64,000 nt of DNA, taken from Pyrinomonas methylaliphatogenes. Lineage in GTDB: Bacteria > Acidobacteriota > Blastocatellia > Pyrinomonadales > Pyrinomonadaceae. The translations under genes were made by a program, and so were the position numbers. Below, piece after piece: positions 41,285-51,916 of this stretch (positions within the stretch are counted from its first letter, which is position 1; every line of letters starts with the position of its first letter). The notes under the pieces are model-generated. The model ran no database searches. It was not told where the DNA came from and worked only from the letters and a program-made list of their open reading frames with translations. The stretch covers positions 124,082 through 188,081 of the forward strand of contig NZ_CBXV010000007.1 in assembly GCF_000820845.2 (NCBI RefSeq). Direction: 5' to 3'.

Positions 41285-42136
41285 TTGAAGGTCTTGATCA
41301 CCGGGGCTGGCGGGATGGTCGGGCGCGCGGTCGTGGACCACTGCCGGGCGCTTGGCGATGAACTGGTGGCGTTCGAACGACGGGGACTCGATATTTCGGA
41401 CGAAAACGCAGTCGCCCGATGTTTGGCTAGCGTGCGCCCCGAAGCGGTGATCAACTGCGCGGCTTGGACCGATGTCGACGGTTGCGAGTTCGATCCTGAC
41501 CGCGCTTTCCGCGTCAACGCTTGGGGACCGGAGATCCTTGCGCGCCAATGTCGCAAAGTGGGCGCGCTTCTGGTGACGATCTCGACCGATTACGTCTTCG
41601 ACGGCGAGAAGGACGGATTCTACACGCAGCGGGATGATCCGAACCCTTTAAGCGTATATGCACGCGCCAAGCTCGAAGGTGAACGGCGTGCGATGCAAGC
41701 GTGCGCGCGAACGATCGTCGTCCGCACGGGTTGGATCTTCGGCGTGGGCGGCAGGAATTTTTTGAGCAGAATCGTGGGGTCTGCCGCGTGCGGCGCGACC
41801 CTTAAAACCATCCGGGATTCTTGGGGGACGCCGACCTATGCGCGCGATCTAGCCCAACGTTTGCGCCAGTTGGCGGCGCTCGATCTGCCGGGGATCTACC
41901 ACGTCGTGAACGCTGGTGGGGGAGCGAATTATGAAGAGTTCGCGCGCGCGGCTCTCGAATTGGCCGGGATCGAAGCGAAGATCGAGAGCGTCAGTTTCGC
42001 CGAGTTACATCGTCCGGCGGCTCGCCCGCGCAACTCGCGTTTGCGTTGTTTGCTTTCAGAGGCGATCGGACTCGAGCCTTTGCCGGAATGGCACGACGCG
42101 CTCAGAAGGTTCATCCGTGAAACGATCAGCCGATAG
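41285..42136 (+). CDS. rfbD: dTDP-4-dehydrorhamnose reductase
   Basis: TTG 41285 is the start, with GGAGG at 41275 and no closer ATG. The 283-residue SDR shows LITGAGGMVGRAVVDHCRAL for NADPH binding, CAAWTDVDGCEFD, TISTDYVFDGEKDGFY and PLSVYARAKLEGER (catalytic Tyr and Lys). It makes dTDP-L-rhamnose. It forms a unit with rfbB. Confidence 0.93.
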   Translation: MKVLITGAGGMVGRAVVDHCRALGDELVAFERRGLDISDENAVARCLASVRPEAVINCAAWTDVDGCEFDPDRAFRVNAWGPEILARQCRKVGALLVTISTDYVFDGEKDGFYTQRDDPNPLSVYARAKLEGERRAMQACARTIVVRTGWIFGVGGRNFLSRIVGSAACGATLKTIRDSWGTPTYARDLAQRLRQLAALDLPGIYHVVNAGGGANYEEFARAALELAGIEAKIESVSFAELHRPAARPRNSRLRCLLSEAIGLEPLPEWHDALRRFIRETISR

Positions 42137-42197
42137 GGAGGTCATCGACCTCTTAGGGCTGATCCGCTCCGGCGTGAAAAATTCATCCGGCGAAAGC

Positions 42198-42225
42198 TTG
42201 TCCTTCCGTTCGTCTTTGATATCAT
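42198..42225 (+). promoter_or_regulatory. Promoter of the polysaccharide export cluster
   Basis: TTGTCC (42198-42203), a 16-base spacer and TATCAT (42220-42225) lie 56 bases before the Wzc-like gene. Confidence 0.55.
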
Positions 42226-42281
42226 TTTCAGCTTGTGCCCCGACCGTGGAGATTCGTCTCGATCAAAAGAGGTGAGGAGTC

Positions 42282-44642
42282 ATGCAAGATAACAGATTGC
42301 TTCCCCTTTCGCAGACGGAGCAGCAGCTCGATCGCCCGCTGCATGACCTGACTTTGGGGCAGCCCGCGACCTTCATCGAACAGGCTCACCTGCGCGAGTA
42401 TTGGGCCATCGTTTACAAACGCCGCTGGTTGATCTTGAGCCTCGCGCTCGCCGTCACCTCGCTCGTCGCGATCTACATGTACCGCCAACCGAACGTCTAC
42501 GAAGCGATGGTGACGATCGACATCGAGCCGCGGCGAAGCGTGCTGCAGACCAAGGGCGATGTGCAGGTCGTCTCCGTGCCGAACGATCCGAATTACTGGA
42601 GCACGCAGATAAAGCTGCTTCAGAACCCGCAGCTTGCGCGGCAAGTGGCGCTCACGCTCGATCTGCCGAACAATCCGGCGTTCTTGAGCGGGCAAGCGGG
42701 CCCCAGCCTCACCTCATCCTTAAGGCGCATCCTCTCCCGCCGGAAGAAGGAGGAGAACGAACAAGGGAAGCTCCAAGTCGTGACCGATAGTGAGGTCGAT
42801 GCGGAGAATCTGACTCCGGAGCAGCTCGCCAAACTCGAGCCTTACGAAGAGGCGATATTGGCCGGGATCACGGTCGAACCGGTCGAAAAGACGAACCTCG
42901 TCAACATCAAGTTCCAACACTCCGACCCGGAGATGGCGGCCAAGGTCGCCAATACCATCGCCGATGTCTTCATCTATAACAACCTCGAACGCGAAACGCA
43001 GGGCGCGCAGCGAGCTTCCGTCCTGCTCGCCAAACAGATCGCTGAACTGCAACTGAAGATCCGTCAGGGCGAGGAGGCGCGCATCAACTACCTGCGCAGT
43101 CACAATCTGCCGCTCGGCCAAGCCAAGGGACAGAACCTGACGCTCGAGCGTTTGGCGACTTTGAGCGGCCAGCTTCTCGAAGCCGAAAACGAGCGCAAGA
43201 ATCTGCAATCGGCCTATGAGGCGGCTCAAAGGGAGACGGATATCTGGTCGGTGCCGGAAGTTCAGAGCGATCAGCGCATCCAGAAGTTGCGCGATCGGAT
43301 AGGCGAACTCGAAGAGAAACGGGCTGCGCTCTTGGTCCAGTACACGCCCGAGTGGCCCGAAGTCAAGAAAGTCGATGAGCAGATCAAGCGCCTCAAACAA
43401 GATCTCGACAAAGCGCCGTATGAAGTGATCAAGGCGATGAGATCGCGGTATGAGGCGGCGCTCGCGCGCGAGAACAAATTGAAACAAGCCTACTATCAGG
43501 AAGCGGCCGCGGCCAACGAGCAGAACCAAGCCGAAATCGAGTTGAGCCGCATCACGCAAGAGCTCGAAACGAACAAGCAGTTCTACAACACGCTCTTTCA
43601 GCGCCAGAAGGAGCTGGAGATCACTTCCAATGACCGCGCAAACAACATCACAGTCGCAACTCCAGCGCGCGTGCCGCGCGAACCTGTGGGACCGAAGCGT
43701 TTGCGCAACATCCTGATCGCGTTGTTGGTTGCGCTCGGAGCGGGCATCGGCCTGGCCTTCCTGCTCGATTATCTGGACGATACTTTGAAGTCCGCCGAGG
43801 ATGTCGAGCGTTATCTGCATCTGCCGACGCTCGCCTTGATCCCGGCGCCGCGGACCGAGCGATTGCTTTTGAAGGGCAAGGCGTCGGAACCGGAAGGGGT
43901 TGCGGAGAAGACCGCGCTCGCCCTCATCTCCGATGTGCGCTCGCCGATCACGGAGGCGTATCGCCATCTGCGGACGCAGCTTCTGCTCTCCACCGCGGGA
44001 CAACCGCCGCGCACCGTGTTGCTCACCTCGAGCCAACCTTCCGAAGGCAAGACGACGACCGCTGTGAATATGGCGATGATGCTGGCCCAGATGGGAGCCG
44101 AAGTGCTTCTGCTGGATTGCGATCTGCGTCGTCCGCGCGTTCACGTGCACTTCAATCTGGCCAACGCGAAAGGGGTGGCGAACTATCTTGCCGGGGAGCG
44201 CAATCTCGATGCGCTCATGCAGACATACGCGCCGTTGCCGAATTTGAAGATCATGACCTCTGGACCGGTCCCGCCGAGTCCGGCTGAACTCCTCAGTTCG
44301 GAAGAGATGCGACGCCTCATCGATGAGGCGAGCGCGCGTTTCGCTCACGTCATCATCGATTCGCCGCCAGCGGTGTCGTTCACCGATGCGGCCATCCTTT
44401 CGACGATGGTCGATGGCGTGGTGCTCGTCGTGCATGGTGGGCACAGTTCGCGGGCGATCGTGCGGCGCGCTAAGAAACTGCTGCAGGATGTCGGCGCGCA
44501 CATCATCGGCGTAGTGCTCAATAACGTCAAACTCGATGCCCACGATTATCAGTATTACGCCAATTACTACGCCGCCTACTACGATGAGGAAGAGGATGAA
44601 CGCGATCTGCCGGAAGGGGCGGCGGAACGCGGAGCGCACTGA
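42282..44642 (+). CDS. Wzc/GumC-type polysaccharide co-polymerase with BY-kinase domain
   Basis: The inner-membrane protein has 786 residues. A Wzz domain starts near 35 ([20 protein letters not shown] is TM1). A long periplasmic coiled-coil region spans about 170-440, TM2 is near 478-500 ([17 protein letters not shown]), and a cytosolic tyrosine kinase domain follows. Its Walker A is [17 protein letters not shown], Walker A' [12 protein letters not shown], and Walker [15 protein letters not shown]. The C-terminal cluster [13 protein letters not shown] is the autophosphorylation site. Such proteins control chain length and export of capsule or exopolysaccharide. AGGTGAGGAG precedes the start, and the stop overlaps the next start. 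Confidence 0.92.
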   Translation: MQDNRLLPLSQTEQQLDRPLHDLTLGQPATFIEQAHLREYWAIVYKRRWLILSLALAVTSLVAIYMYRQPNVYEAMVTIDIEPRRSVLQTKGDVQVVSVPNDPNYWSTQIKLLQNPQLARQVALTLDLPNNPAFLSGQAGPSLTSSLRRILSRRKKEENEQGKLQVVTDSEVDAENLTPEQLAKLEPYEEAILAGITVEPVEKTNLVNIKFQHSDPEMAAKVANTIADVFIYNNLERETQGAQRASVLLAKQIAELQLKIRQGEEARINYLRSHNLPLGQAKGQNLTLERLATLSGQLLEAENERKNLQSAYEAAQRETDIWSVPEVQSDQRIQKLRDRIGELEEKRAALLVQYTPEWPEVKKVDEQIKRLKQDLDKAPYEVIKAMRSRYEAALARENKLKQAYYQEAAAANEQNQAEIELSRITQELETNKQFYNTLFQRQKELEITSNDRANNITVATPARVPREPVGPKRLRNILIALLVALGAGIGLAFLLDYLDDTLKSAEDVERYLHLPTLALIPAPRTERLLLKGKASEPEGVAEKTALALISDVRSPITEAYRHLRTQLLLSTAGQPPRTVLLTSSQPSEGKTTTAVNMAMMLAQMGAEVLLLDCDLRRPRVHVHFNLANAKGVANYLAGERNLDALMQTYAPLPNLKIMTSGPVPPSPAELLSSEEMRRLIDEASARFAHVIIDSPPAVSFTDAAILSTMVDGVVLVVHGGHSSRAIVRRAKKLLQDVGAHIIGVVLNNVKLDAHDYQYYANYYAAYYDEEEDERDLPEGAAERGAH

Positions 44643-45139
44643 TGCGGGGAGAGTTCTGCTGTATCGCTGACGATGTGCGATTAGGGCGCGATGTGCGCAT
44701 CTACAACTTCGTCAACCTCTACGGTTGCGAGATCGGCGATGAGACGCGCATCGGCTCGTTCGTCGAAATCCAAAAGAACGCGCGCGTCGGGCGGCGTTGT
44801 AAAATCTCCAGCCACAGTTTCATCTGTGAGGGCGTGACGATCGAAGACGAAGTCTTCATCGGGCACGGCGTCATCTTCATCAATGACATCTATCCGCGGG
44901 CGACACGCGCCGACGGACGATTGCAGACCGAAGCGGATTGGACCGTTGTGCCAACAATAGTGCGACGCGGGGCTTCGATCGGGAGCGGGGCGACGATCCT
45001 CGCCGGAATTGAGATAGGCGCTCGCGCGATCATCGGCGCGGGCGCGGTGGTGACGAAAGACGTTCCCGCCGGAGCGATCGTGGCAGGCGTGCCGGCGCGG
45101 CTGCTCCGCTTCCTCGAGGATGAAATAGAAGGCTCATAA
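44642..45139 (+). CDS. WbpD-like left-handed beta-helix N-acetyltransferase
   Basis: The ATG overlaps the preceding stop (TGATG). The 165-residue protein consists of hexapeptide repeats: [53 protein letters not shown] and [20 protein letters not shown], ending [11 protein letters not shown]. The FINDIYPRA segment matches WbpD/WlbB enzymes, which acetylate the 3-amino group of UDP-2-acetamido-3-amino-glucuronate. Aminotransferase and dehydrogenase partners lie directly downstream, which supports this reading. Confidence 0.85.
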   Translation: MRGEFCCIADDVRLGRDVRIYNFVNLYGCEIGDETRIGSFVEIQKNARVGRRCKISSHSFICEGVTIEDEVFIGHGVIFINDIYPRATRADGRLQTEADWTVVPTIVRRGASIGSGATILAGIEIGARAIIGAGAVVTKDVPAGAIVAGVPARLLRFLEDEIEGS

Positions 45140-45197
45140 TAAGGTGGATCGTGGGGGCGATCGGCACAGAGCGAGAGGAACGCTGACGCGGACGATT

Positions 45198-46361
45198 ATG
45201 AATATCCCGTTCGTCGATTTGCGCGCGCAGCATCTGGCGCTCAAAAGCGAGATAGATGAGGCGATCGCGCGGGTGATCGAAAACTCGTCGTTCATCCTGG
45301 GCCGCGAGGTCGAAAGGTTCGAGCGTGAATTCGCCGCGTATATCGGCGCGCGATTCTGCGTCGGGGTGAGCAGCGGAACGGCTGCCTTGCAGCTTGCGCT
45401 GATCGCACTGGGGATCGGACCGGGCGATGAGGTCATCGTCCCGGCAAACACTTTCTTTGCGACCGCCGAAGCCGTCTCAAACGTCGGCGCGCGCCCCGTC
45501 TTCGTCGATGCCGACCCCGCCGCATACACGATCGACGTCGGAAAGATCGAAGCGGCCATCAATGCGCGCACGCGCGCCATCATCCCGGTCCATCTTTACG
45601 GTCAACCGGCTGATCTCGATCCAATTTTGGAGTTGGGGAAGCGATACGGTCTTCTGGTCATCGAAGATGCGGCGCAAGCTCATGGCGCGCGTTACCGGGG
45701 AAAGAAGGTCGGTTCGTTCGGCGTCGTCAGTTGTTTCAGTTTCTATCCGGGAAAGAATCTCGGCGCTTTCGGCGAAGGCGGAGCTGTGTTGACCGATGAT
45801 GCTGAAATCGCCCGGCGAGTCGCGATGTTACGCGATCACGGATCGGAGCGAAAGTACCATCACGAACTGATCGGTTACAACCTTCGCATGGAAGGAATTC
45901 AAGGCGCCGTCCTCTCCGTCAAACTTCGCTATCTGGACCAGTGGAATGAACTGAGGCGCGCGCACGCGGCTTTGTATGGAGAACTTTTACAAGGCACGCC
46001 GCTCATCCTGCCGAAAGAGATGCCCTATGCTTATCACGTCTATCATCTTTACGTGGTGCAATCGGAAGCGCGTGACGCGCTGCGCGCGGCGTTGACTGAA
46101 GCCGGCGTGCAGACCGGCATCCACTATCCGGTGCCGATCCATCTTCAGCCCGCATATCGTTCTCTTGGTCACCGCCGCGGCGATTTCCCCGAGGCGGAAA
46201 GACAGGCCGAAAGGGTCCTCTCGTTGCCGATCTATCCCGAGTTGACCGCGGAGCAGATCGCGCGCGTGGCCGAAGTCTGCCGCGAATTTTTCGCGATGAC
46301 GGAGCGCCATCGCCTCTCTTCCGCGTGTGGGGCGAATGCTGATGGAAGGAGAAGACCTTGA
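45198..46361 (+). CDS. DegT/DnrJ/EryC1 sugar aminotransferase 1 (WbpE-like)
   Basis: The PLP enzyme has about 387 residues. IPFVDLRAQHLALKSEIDEA is the usual start, GVSSGTAALQLALIALGIG the cofactor loop, [19 protein letters not shown] the Asp region and FSFYPGKNLGAFGEGG the PLP-binding Lys. It would transfer an amino group from glutamate to the 3-keto sugar nucleotide made by the downstream dehydrogenase. I chose ATG 45198; the frame is open from 45144 but without a start signal. A Cys/Arg-rich tail (SSACGANADGRRRP) is outside the fold. Confidence 0.9.
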   Translation: MNIPFVDLRAQHLALKSEIDEAIARVIENSSFILGREVERFEREFAAYIGARFCVGVSSGTAALQLALIALGIGPGDEVIVPANTFFATAEAVSNVGARPVFVDADPAAYTIDVGKIEAAINARTRAIIPVHLYGQPADLDPILELGKRYGLLVIEDAAQAHGARYRGKKVGSFGVVSCFSFYPGKNLGAFGEGGAVLTDDAEIARRVAMLRDHGSERKYHHELIGYNLRMEGIQGAVLSVKLRYLDQWNELRRAHAALYGELLQGTPLILPKEMPYAYHVYHLYVVQSEARDALRAALTEAGVQTGIHYPVPIHLQPAYRSLGHRRGDFPEAERQAERVLSLPIYPELTAEQIARVAEVCREFFAMTERHRLSSACGANADGRRRP

Positions 46362-47383
46362 GTCGCAGGATCACAGTCGGCGTCATCGGATGCGGTTACT
46401 GGGGGCCGAATCTGATTCGCAACTTCGTTGAGAACGAGGCGGCGGAGCTAAGTTGGATTTGCGACCGCGATGCGCGCCGTTTGGAGATGGTCGGGCGTCG
46501 CTATCCGTTCGCTCGCCGGACGCGAGATTATGGCGAGTTGCTGGCCGATGCGCGACTCGATGCCGTAGCCATCGCGACGCCCGTCGCCACGCATTACGAG
46601 TTCGCGCGTGCGGCTTTGCGCGCCGGGAAGCACGTCCTCGTCGAGAAACCTTTCACCACGAGCGTGCGCGAAGCCGAAGATCTAATCGGGCTAGCTGAGC
46701 GCGGCGGTTTGGTCCTGATGGTGGACCACACTTTCGTTTACACGGGCGCGGTCCGTAAGATCAAAGAGATCGTCGAACGCGGCGAACTCGGCGAGTTGCT
46801 TTATTTCGATTCGGTGCGCATCAATCTCGGCATCTTTCAGACCGATGTCAACGTCGTTTGGGATCTTGCGCCGCACGATCTTTCGATCATGGATTACGTC
46901 GTCGGGCGCGATCCGCTCGCCGTCGTCGCCAACGGCAGCTGCCATATCGAACAGGGTATCGAGAATATAGCTTACGTCATGCTCCGTTTCGACGATTCGT
47001 TCATCGCTCATTTCCATTTCAATTGGCTGTCGCCGGTGAAGATCCGTCGGACGCTGATCGCCGGAAGCCGCCGCATGATCGTCTATGACGATATCGAACC
47101 GACCGAGAAGGTCCGCGTTTATGACAAAGGCGTCACGCGCGAAGTGAACGGGGATAAGGAGACGGCCTACCAAACGCTAGTCAGCTATCGCACGGGCGAC
47201 GTATGGGTGCCGAAACTCGATTCGACCGAGGCGCTGAAACACGTCTGCGCGGAGTTCTTGAGCGCGATCGGCGAAAAGCGGCGCCCGCTGACCGATGGCG
47301 AAGCTGGTCTGCGCGTTGTGCGTTTGCTGGAGGCGGCGCAGACCTCCATCGCTTCGGGCGGCCAACCGGTGAGGCTCCGTTAA
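46358..47383 (+). CDS. Gfo/Idh/MocA-family sugar dehydrogenase (WbpB-like)
   Basis: TTG 46358 overlaps the preceding stop (TTGA) and has AAGGAGAA upstream. The 341-residue oxidoreductase has VGVIGCGYWGPNLIRNFVE for NAD binding, ATPVATHYEFARAALRAGKH, then VLVEKPFTTSVREAEDLI with the catalytic Lys, and WDLAPHDLSIMDYVVG. WbpB-type enzymes oxidise UDP-GlcNAcA at C3 and recycle NADH with 2-oxoglutarate. The WbpD- and WbpE-like neighbours favour that reaction. Confidence 0.87.
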   Translation: MSRRITVGVIGCGYWGPNLIRNFVENEAAELSWICDRDARRLEMVGRRYPFARRTRDYGELLADARLDAVAIATPVATHYEFARAALRAGKHVLVEKPFTTSVREAEDLIGLAERGGLVLMVDHTFVYTGAVRKIKEIVERGELGELLYFDSVRINLGIFQTDVNVVWDLAPHDLSIMDYVVGRDPLAVVANGSCHIEQGIENIAYVMLRFDDSFIAHFHFNWLSPVKIRRTLIAGSRRMIVYDDIEPTEKVRVYDKGVTREVNGDKETAYQTLVSYRTGDVWVPKLDSTEALKHVCAEFLSAIGEKRRPLTDGEAGLRVVRLLEAAQTSIASGGQPVRLR

Positions 47384-47392
47384 GGTGCATTC

Positions 47393-48538
47393 ATGATGGC
47401 GAAGATCGGTAGGAAGGTCGCTGTCCCATTGCTCGATCTCGCGGCGCAACATGAGCCTCTGCGCGAGGAATTGCTCGTTGCGATCGAGCGGGTTATCTCT
47501 TCGCAACGTTTCATCCTCGGACCGGAAGTCAGCGCGCTCGAGGGCGAGATCGCCCAGCGACTCGGCGTCGCTCATGCGATAGGTTGCGCTTCGGGATCGG
47601 ATGCGCTTCTGCTAGCGTTGATGGCGCTCGAGATCGGGCCAGGCGACGAGGTCATCACGACGCCTTACACGTTCTTTGCGACGGCAAGCGCGATCGTCCG
47701 GTTGGGCGCGCGCCCCGTCTTCGTTGATATAGACCCGCTCACTTACAACATCGATCCGGGAGCAATCGAAGCGGCTATCACCAAGAGGACGCGCGCGATC
47801 ATCCCCGTGCATTTATTCGGTCAATGCGCGGAGATGGAACCGATCCTGAAGATCTGTGCGCGTTATGGTCTTCATGTCATCGAAGATGCGGCGCAGGCGA
47901 TCGGGGCTGAGGACCGGGGGCGAAGGGCTGGGGCGATCGGATCGATTGGCTGTTTCAGTTTCTATCCGACGAAGAATTTGGGTGGGATGGGCGATGGCGG
48001 GATGGTCGTGACCGACGATGAAGCGCTCGCGCGACGTCTGCGTATGCTGCGCGCGCATGGGGCGGAAGATAAGTACCGCCACAAGTACGTTGGGATCAAC
48101 AGCCGACTCGATGAATTGCAGGCGGCCATTTTGCGCGTGAAGCTGAAGCATCTGGATGAGTGGACGGCGAAGCGGCGCCGTAACGCCGAACGTTACCGGG
48201 AGTTGTTCAGCGAAGCCGAGTTGCTCGATCGAATCGGCCTTCCCTATGTGCGTGAGGGGGCGTATCACGTCTTCAATCAATATGTGATTCGCGTGCCGGG
48301 CGGAAGAGATGCGGTGGTGGCTGCGCTGAGAAACCATGACGTGGGTGTGGAAATCTATTATCCCGTGCCGTTGCATTTGCAGGAATGTTTCGGAGCTTTG
48401 CGGTATCACGAGGGCGCGTTCCCGGAAGCGGAAAAGGCCGCGCGCGAGACTCTGGCCTTGCCCATCTACGCCGAATTGACCGCAGAACAGCAAGCTTATG
48501 TGGTCCAGCAAATCCGCGCTGCGCTCGCCGATGATTGA
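47393..48538 (+). CDS. DegT/DnrJ/EryC1 sugar aminotransferase 2
   Basis: This is a second PLP aminotransferase, 381 residues, parallel to the one at 45198. It shows [59 protein letters not shown] and the Lys motif [16 protein letters not shown]. The divergence from copy 1 suggests a different sugar rather than a recent duplicate. Its 3' end overlaps the 3' end of mtgA on the other strand by 43 bases. Confidence 0.9.
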   Translation: MMAKIGRKVAVPLLDLAAQHEPLREELLVAIERVISSQRFILGPEVSALEGEIAQRLGVAHAIGCASGSDALLLALMALEIGPGDEVITTPYTFFATASAIVRLGARPVFVDIDPLTYNIDPGAIEAAITKRTRAIIPVHLFGQCAEMEPILKICARYGLHVIEDAAQAIGAEDRGRRAGAIGSIGCFSFYPTKNLGGMGDGGMVVTDDEALARRLRMLRAHGAEDKYRHKYVGINSRLDELQAAILRVKLKHLDEWTAKRRRNAERYRELFSEAELLDRIGLPYVREGAYHVFNQYVIRVPGGRDAVVAALRNHDVGVEIYYPVPLHLQECFGALRYHEGAFPEAEKAARETLALPIYAELTAEQQAYVVQQIRAALADD

Positions 48539-49374
48539 GGGATGAGATTGCGCGCGGCGCACATCAGCGGCCCGAACGCTGTCGGTCGCGACGCGCTTCT
48601 CTCCTCTCGCTCAGCGGGAAGTTTCACGCTCGACATGTAGCGCAAAATGATCCTTTGCCTTCGCGCGACGCGGCGCGGATTCTTCTGCGGATTGAAGACC
48701 GTGATCGGGTTCGGAATGATGGCCGCGAGGAATGCCGCTTCGCGCGGAGTCAGATCCGCCGCCGACTTTTTGAAATAGTATTGCGAAGCCGCCTCTGCGC
48801 CGTAGATGCCGTCGCCCCATTCGATCACGTTCAGGTAGAGTTCGAGGATGCGTCGTTTTGATAGCTCGTGCTCGAGGAGGATCGTGATGAAGGCTTCGCG
48901 CGCTTTACGCAAGAAGGAGCGTTCCGTCGAAAGGAAGAGGTTCTTGGCGAGCTGTTGCGTGATGGTCGAAGCCCCGCGCTTGAAAGCGGGCAAAGGCGGG
49001 ATCCAATCCGTCGGGTCCTGATCGCCTTCGGCGCGCGCTTCACGTTCGGCCTCGCGTTGCGCCTCTTCCCACGCCCGGCGAATCGCCTCGTAGTCGAACC
49101 CGTTATGGGTGGCAAAGTTGTGATCCTCGCCGGCGATCACCGCGCGTTGCAGGTTGACGGAGATGCGGCTGAGCGGAACCCATTGTTGAAAGCGTTTCGG
49201 TTCCTCGCCGCGGGCGCGCGCTTCGCGCGCGCGCTGCTCGATGAGCGCGGTCGTCTGCGGATTGTGGTCGCGCAATTGCCGGACCCAATAGTAGTAAAGC
49301 GAAGCCTCAGCCGCGATCCAAAGAAGGATCGCCAGCAGCGAAAAGATGAGGATGCGTTTGAGCCATTTGAACAT
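48496..49374 (-). CDS. mtgA: Monofunctional peptidoglycan transglycosylase
   Basis: ATG 49374 starts a protein of about 292 residues with an N-terminal anchor ([20 protein letters not shown]). The GT51 domain shows [20 protein letters not shown] (catalytic Glu), [37 protein letters not shown] and then [16 protein letters not shown]. An insertion rich in Glu/Ala ([18 protein letters not shown]) lies between the first two motifs. It polymerises lipid II glycans on the outer face of the inner membrane. It follows the HDAC-like gene by 11 bases. The C-terminal 25 residues are read in the convergent overlap. Confidence 0.9.
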   Translation of the reverse strand: MFKWLKRILIFSLLAILLWIAAEASLYYYWVRQLRDHNPQTTALIEQRAREARARGEEPKRFQQWVPLSRISVNLQRAVIAGEDHNFATHNGFDYEAIRRAWEEAQREAEREARAEGDQDPTDWIPPLPAFKRGASTITQQLAKNLFLSTERSFLRKAREAFITILLEHELSKRRILELYLNVIEWGDGIYGAEAASQYYFKKSAADLTPREAAFLAAIIPNPITVFNPQKNPRRVARRQRIILRYMSSVKLPAEREERSASRPTAFGPLMCAARNLIPQSSASAARICWTT

Positions 49375-49385
49375 CGCCAAGTGAC

Positions 49386-50354
49386 CTATCGCTCCGACGG
49401 CATATGCTCTGAATCCGCTACAGAGCGGTCCGTGGGTTGCGCAACGGGAGCGTTCATCGTCTCGAATATAGCGCGAACCGCGCGGATCGTGTTGCAATGT
49501 ATCTCGACCGTATCGCCAAGCTCTTTCGCATAACCTCCGGCCATCACCGTCACGATAGGTATCTTCCGCTGTCGGCATTCCCTTAACACGATCTCATCGC
49601 GCGCGCGCAACCCTTCAATGGTCAGGGCGAGTCGCCCCAGTTTGTCATCGCGATATGGATCGGCCCCCGCCAAATAGAAGACGATATCGGGGGCGTGGGC
49701 GAAGACTTGCGGCAAACTCTCCTGCAGCGTGTCGAGATATTCCGCATCGCGCACGCCATCAGACAATGCGATATCGAGCGTCGAGTGCGCCTTGAAGAGC
49801 GGATAGTTCTTCGCCCCATGGATCGAGAAGGTGAAGACGCGCGGGTCGTCGGCGAAGATCGTCGCCGTCCCGTTGCCTTGATGAACGTCCAAGTCGATCA
49901 CTGCGGCGCGTTCGATGAGGCGCTCGCGCTGCAGCGCGCGGATCGCGATCGCCACATCGTTCAGGACGCAAAATCCTTCGCCGCGATCGGCAAAGGCGTG
50001 GTGCGTGCCGCCCGCTAAGTTCGAACCGACGCCGTGTGCTAGCGCCCAGCGCGCAGCGGATAATGTGCCCCCAGCGGCAAGCAGCGAGCGGCGCACCAAG
50101 GCCTTCGACCAGGGTAACCCGAGGCGGCGAAGCTCGCGTTCGGTCAAAGTGCCAGCGCGAAGGCGCGTGATGTAATCCTCTGTATGCACCAGAAGGACAT
50201 CTTCCAGTGCGACCGGTCGGGATTCGGCGATCTCTTCCAAATGTAGCGTGCCTTCGCGCAACAGGCGCTCGCGCACGAGCGCGAATTTGCGCATTGGAAA
50301 GACATGGTTTTCGCCGATGTTCGCGTAGTAGTGTGGACTGTACCAAACGCGCAT
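49386..50354 (-). CDS. HDAC-family (AcuC/AphA-like) deacetylase
   Basis: The protein has 322 residues with an arginase/deacetylase fold. SNLAGGTHHAFADRGEGFCV holds the catalytic His pair, AAVIDLDVHQGNGTATIF the Zn-binding Asp and His, IVFYLAGADPYRDDKLG the third Zn Asp, and VTVMAGGYAKELGDTVEIH the closing Gly-Gly-Tyr loop. Bacterial members act on acetylpolyamines, acetoin-pathway proteins or other acyl-lysine targets; the substrate is not evident. The gene is followed by mtgA and probably shares its transcript. Confidence 0.88.
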   Translation of the reverse strand: MRVWYSPHYYANIGENHVFPMRKFALVRERLLREGTLHLEEIAESRPVALEDVLLVHTEDYITRLRAGTLTERELRRLGLPWSKALVRRSLLAAGGTLSAARWALAHGVGSNLAGGTHHAFADRGEGFCVLNDVAIAIRALQRERLIERAAVIDLDVHQGNGTATIFADDPRVFTFSIHGAKNYPLFKAHSTLDIALSDGVRDAEYLDTLQESLPQVFAHAPDIVFYLAGADPYRDDKLGRLALTIEGLRARDEIVLRECRQRKIPIVTVMAGGYAKELGDTVEIHCNTIRAVRAIFETMNAPVAQPTDRSVADSEHMPSER

Positions 50355-50483
50355 GTGTCGTCGAGATTATAACCCGATGTCGCCGCTATTGTTGAAGTCC
50401 GGGCCCATCACGGATTCTTCGATGTTTCATCCTAAAATCACGAATAGTCACCTTCAACTTGCTTGTGACCCATCGTGGCGGCG

Positions 50484-50489
50484 TATAAT
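50484..50489 (+). promoter_or_regulatory. -10 box upstream of the thiolase gene
   Basis: A consensus TATAAT sits 68 bases before the thiolase start. The best -35 matches are TTGTGA at 15 bases or TTGCTT at 19 bases, neither ideal. Confidence 0.5.
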
Positions 50490-50557
50490 CTGTCCTGAGC
50501 GGTTGAAAGATTCTGGCGAATCGTCGCTTTGGGGAATAAAGTTTCAAGGAGAGGAAG

Positions 50558-51745
50558 ATGCTTGAGGGAAACGAGGCGGTCATCATCAGTGCTGTGCGCA
50601 CGCCAACGGGGAAGTTCTTGGGGGCGCTGAAAGATTTCTCGGCGACCGATCTCGGGGCGATGGTCGTGCGCGAAGCCGTGCGACGTGCGGGCGTTAAGCC
50701 TGAAGATATCGACGAAGTGATCATGGGGTGTGTCATTCAAGCCGGTCTGGGCCAGAATCCGGCGCGCCAAGCCGCGCTCAAAGGCGGCTTGCCGCACACT
50801 GTTTCGGCCTTCACGGTCAACAAGGTTTGCGGGTCGGGGCTGAAGGCCGTGATGTTGGCGGCGCAGAGCATCAGGTCGGGCGATGCCGCGGTGATCGTCG
50901 CTGGTGGGATGGAGTCGATGTCGAACGCGCCGTATCTTCTGCCGAAAGCGCGCGAAGGGTATCGCATGGGGCACGGGACGCTCATTGACGCGATGATCCA
51001 CGATGGATTGTGGTGTGCATTTGAAAACTACCACATGGGGAACACGGGCGAAGTCGTCGCCGAGCTTTATCGGATCAGTCGTCAGGAGCAGGATGAATAC
51101 GCGCTCAATTCGCATCGCAAAGCGGTCGCCGCGATCAGAGCCGGAAAATTCAAGGACGAAATTCTCCCCATCGAAATTCCGCAAAAGAAGGGCGCGCCCA
51201 TCATCTTCGATACGGATGAGCCGGTGCGCGAAGATACTTCGCTCGAAGCTTTGGCCAAGCTCAAGCCGGCATTCAAAGAGGGCGGCACGGTGACGGCGGG
51301 CAATGCGCCCGGCGTCAACGACGGCGCTTCGGCTCTGGTCGTCACTTCGTTCGAACGGGCGCGTGCGCTTGGCGTGGAGCCGATGGCGCGCATCGTCGCT
51401 TACGCTTCGTCCGGAGTCGAGCCGAAGATGGTGATGATGGCCCCGGTCGAGGCGATTCGGCGCGTGTTGCAGAAGGCCGGTTGGGCTTTGAGCGAAGTCG
51501 ATCTGTTTGAAATCAACGAGGCTTTCTCCGTACAGCTAGTCGCCATCATGCGCGAGTTGGGACTCGATCCGAAGCGCGTCAACGTCAACGGCGGAGCGGT
51601 CGCGCTGGGCCACGCGATCGGTAATTCGGGAGCGCGCGTGCTCACCACACTGCTTTACGAGATGCGACGAAGCGGCGCGCGGCGCGGCATCGCGGCCCTG
51701 TGTTTGGGCGGAGGCAACGCCGTGGCGATGGCCGTCGAAAGGTGA
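50558..51745 (+). CDS. Acetyl-CoA acetyltransferase (thiolase)
   Basis: This biosynthetic/degradative thiolase has 395 residues. [20 protein letters not shown] carries the nucleophilic Cys, [20 protein letters not shown] the catalytic His, and [16 protein letters not shown] the second Cys. [12 protein letters not shown] and [15 protein letters not shown] are further thiolase motifs. It condenses or cleaves acetoacetyl-CoA. AAGGAGAGG precedes the ATG. With the dehydrogenase at 52420 and the electron-transfer flavoprotein genes further on, it suggests a C4 acyl-CoA or fatty-acid oxidation route. Confidence 0.93.
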   Translation: MLEGNEAVIISAVRTPTGKFLGALKDFSATDLGAMVVREAVRRAGVKPEDIDEVIMGCVIQAGLGQNPARQAALKGGLPHTVSAFTVNKVCGSGLKAVMLAAQSIRSGDAAVIVAGGMESMSNAPYLLPKAREGYRMGHGTLIDAMIHDGLWCAFENYHMGNTGEVVAELYRISRQEQDEYALNSHRKAVAAIRAGKFKDEILPIEIPQKKGAPIIFDTDEPVREDTSLEALAKLKPAFKEGGTVTAGNAPGVNDGASALVVTSFERARALGVEPMARIVAYASSGVEPKMVMMAPVEAIRRVLQKAGWALSEVDLFEINEAFSVQLVAIMRELGLDPKRVNVNGGAVALGHAIGNSGARVLTTLLYEMRRSGARRGIAALCLGGGNAVAMAVER

Positions 51746-51832
51746 CAAAGTCTCTCAATTGCTGGACCAGGAAACAGTCGATTGGTTTCAAGAGTCAGGT
51801 CGAAAGGTGACAAATGATCTCTCAACTGGGCC
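51734..51832. repeat. Duplicated tail of the thiolase gene
   Basis: GTCGAAAGGTGACAAA, which spans the thiolase stop codon (51734-51749), recurs at 51799-51814. Similar sequence follows both (TCTCTCAA then a GGnCCAG element). Confidence 0.75.
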
Positions 51833-51916
51833 AGAAGCGGCAAAGTCGAGCTTTCCGTTGATCCATCGATTCGCGAGCGAGGCCTTATCGAAAGATGTTC
51901 GCAGAGGAGCTGGCTT

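Noticed and set aside
42720-44639. A 639-codon open frame on the strand opposite the Wzc-like gene
   Set aside because: It has no domain signature and mirrors the codon pattern of a clear Wzc gene. Long antisense frames are expected at this GC content.
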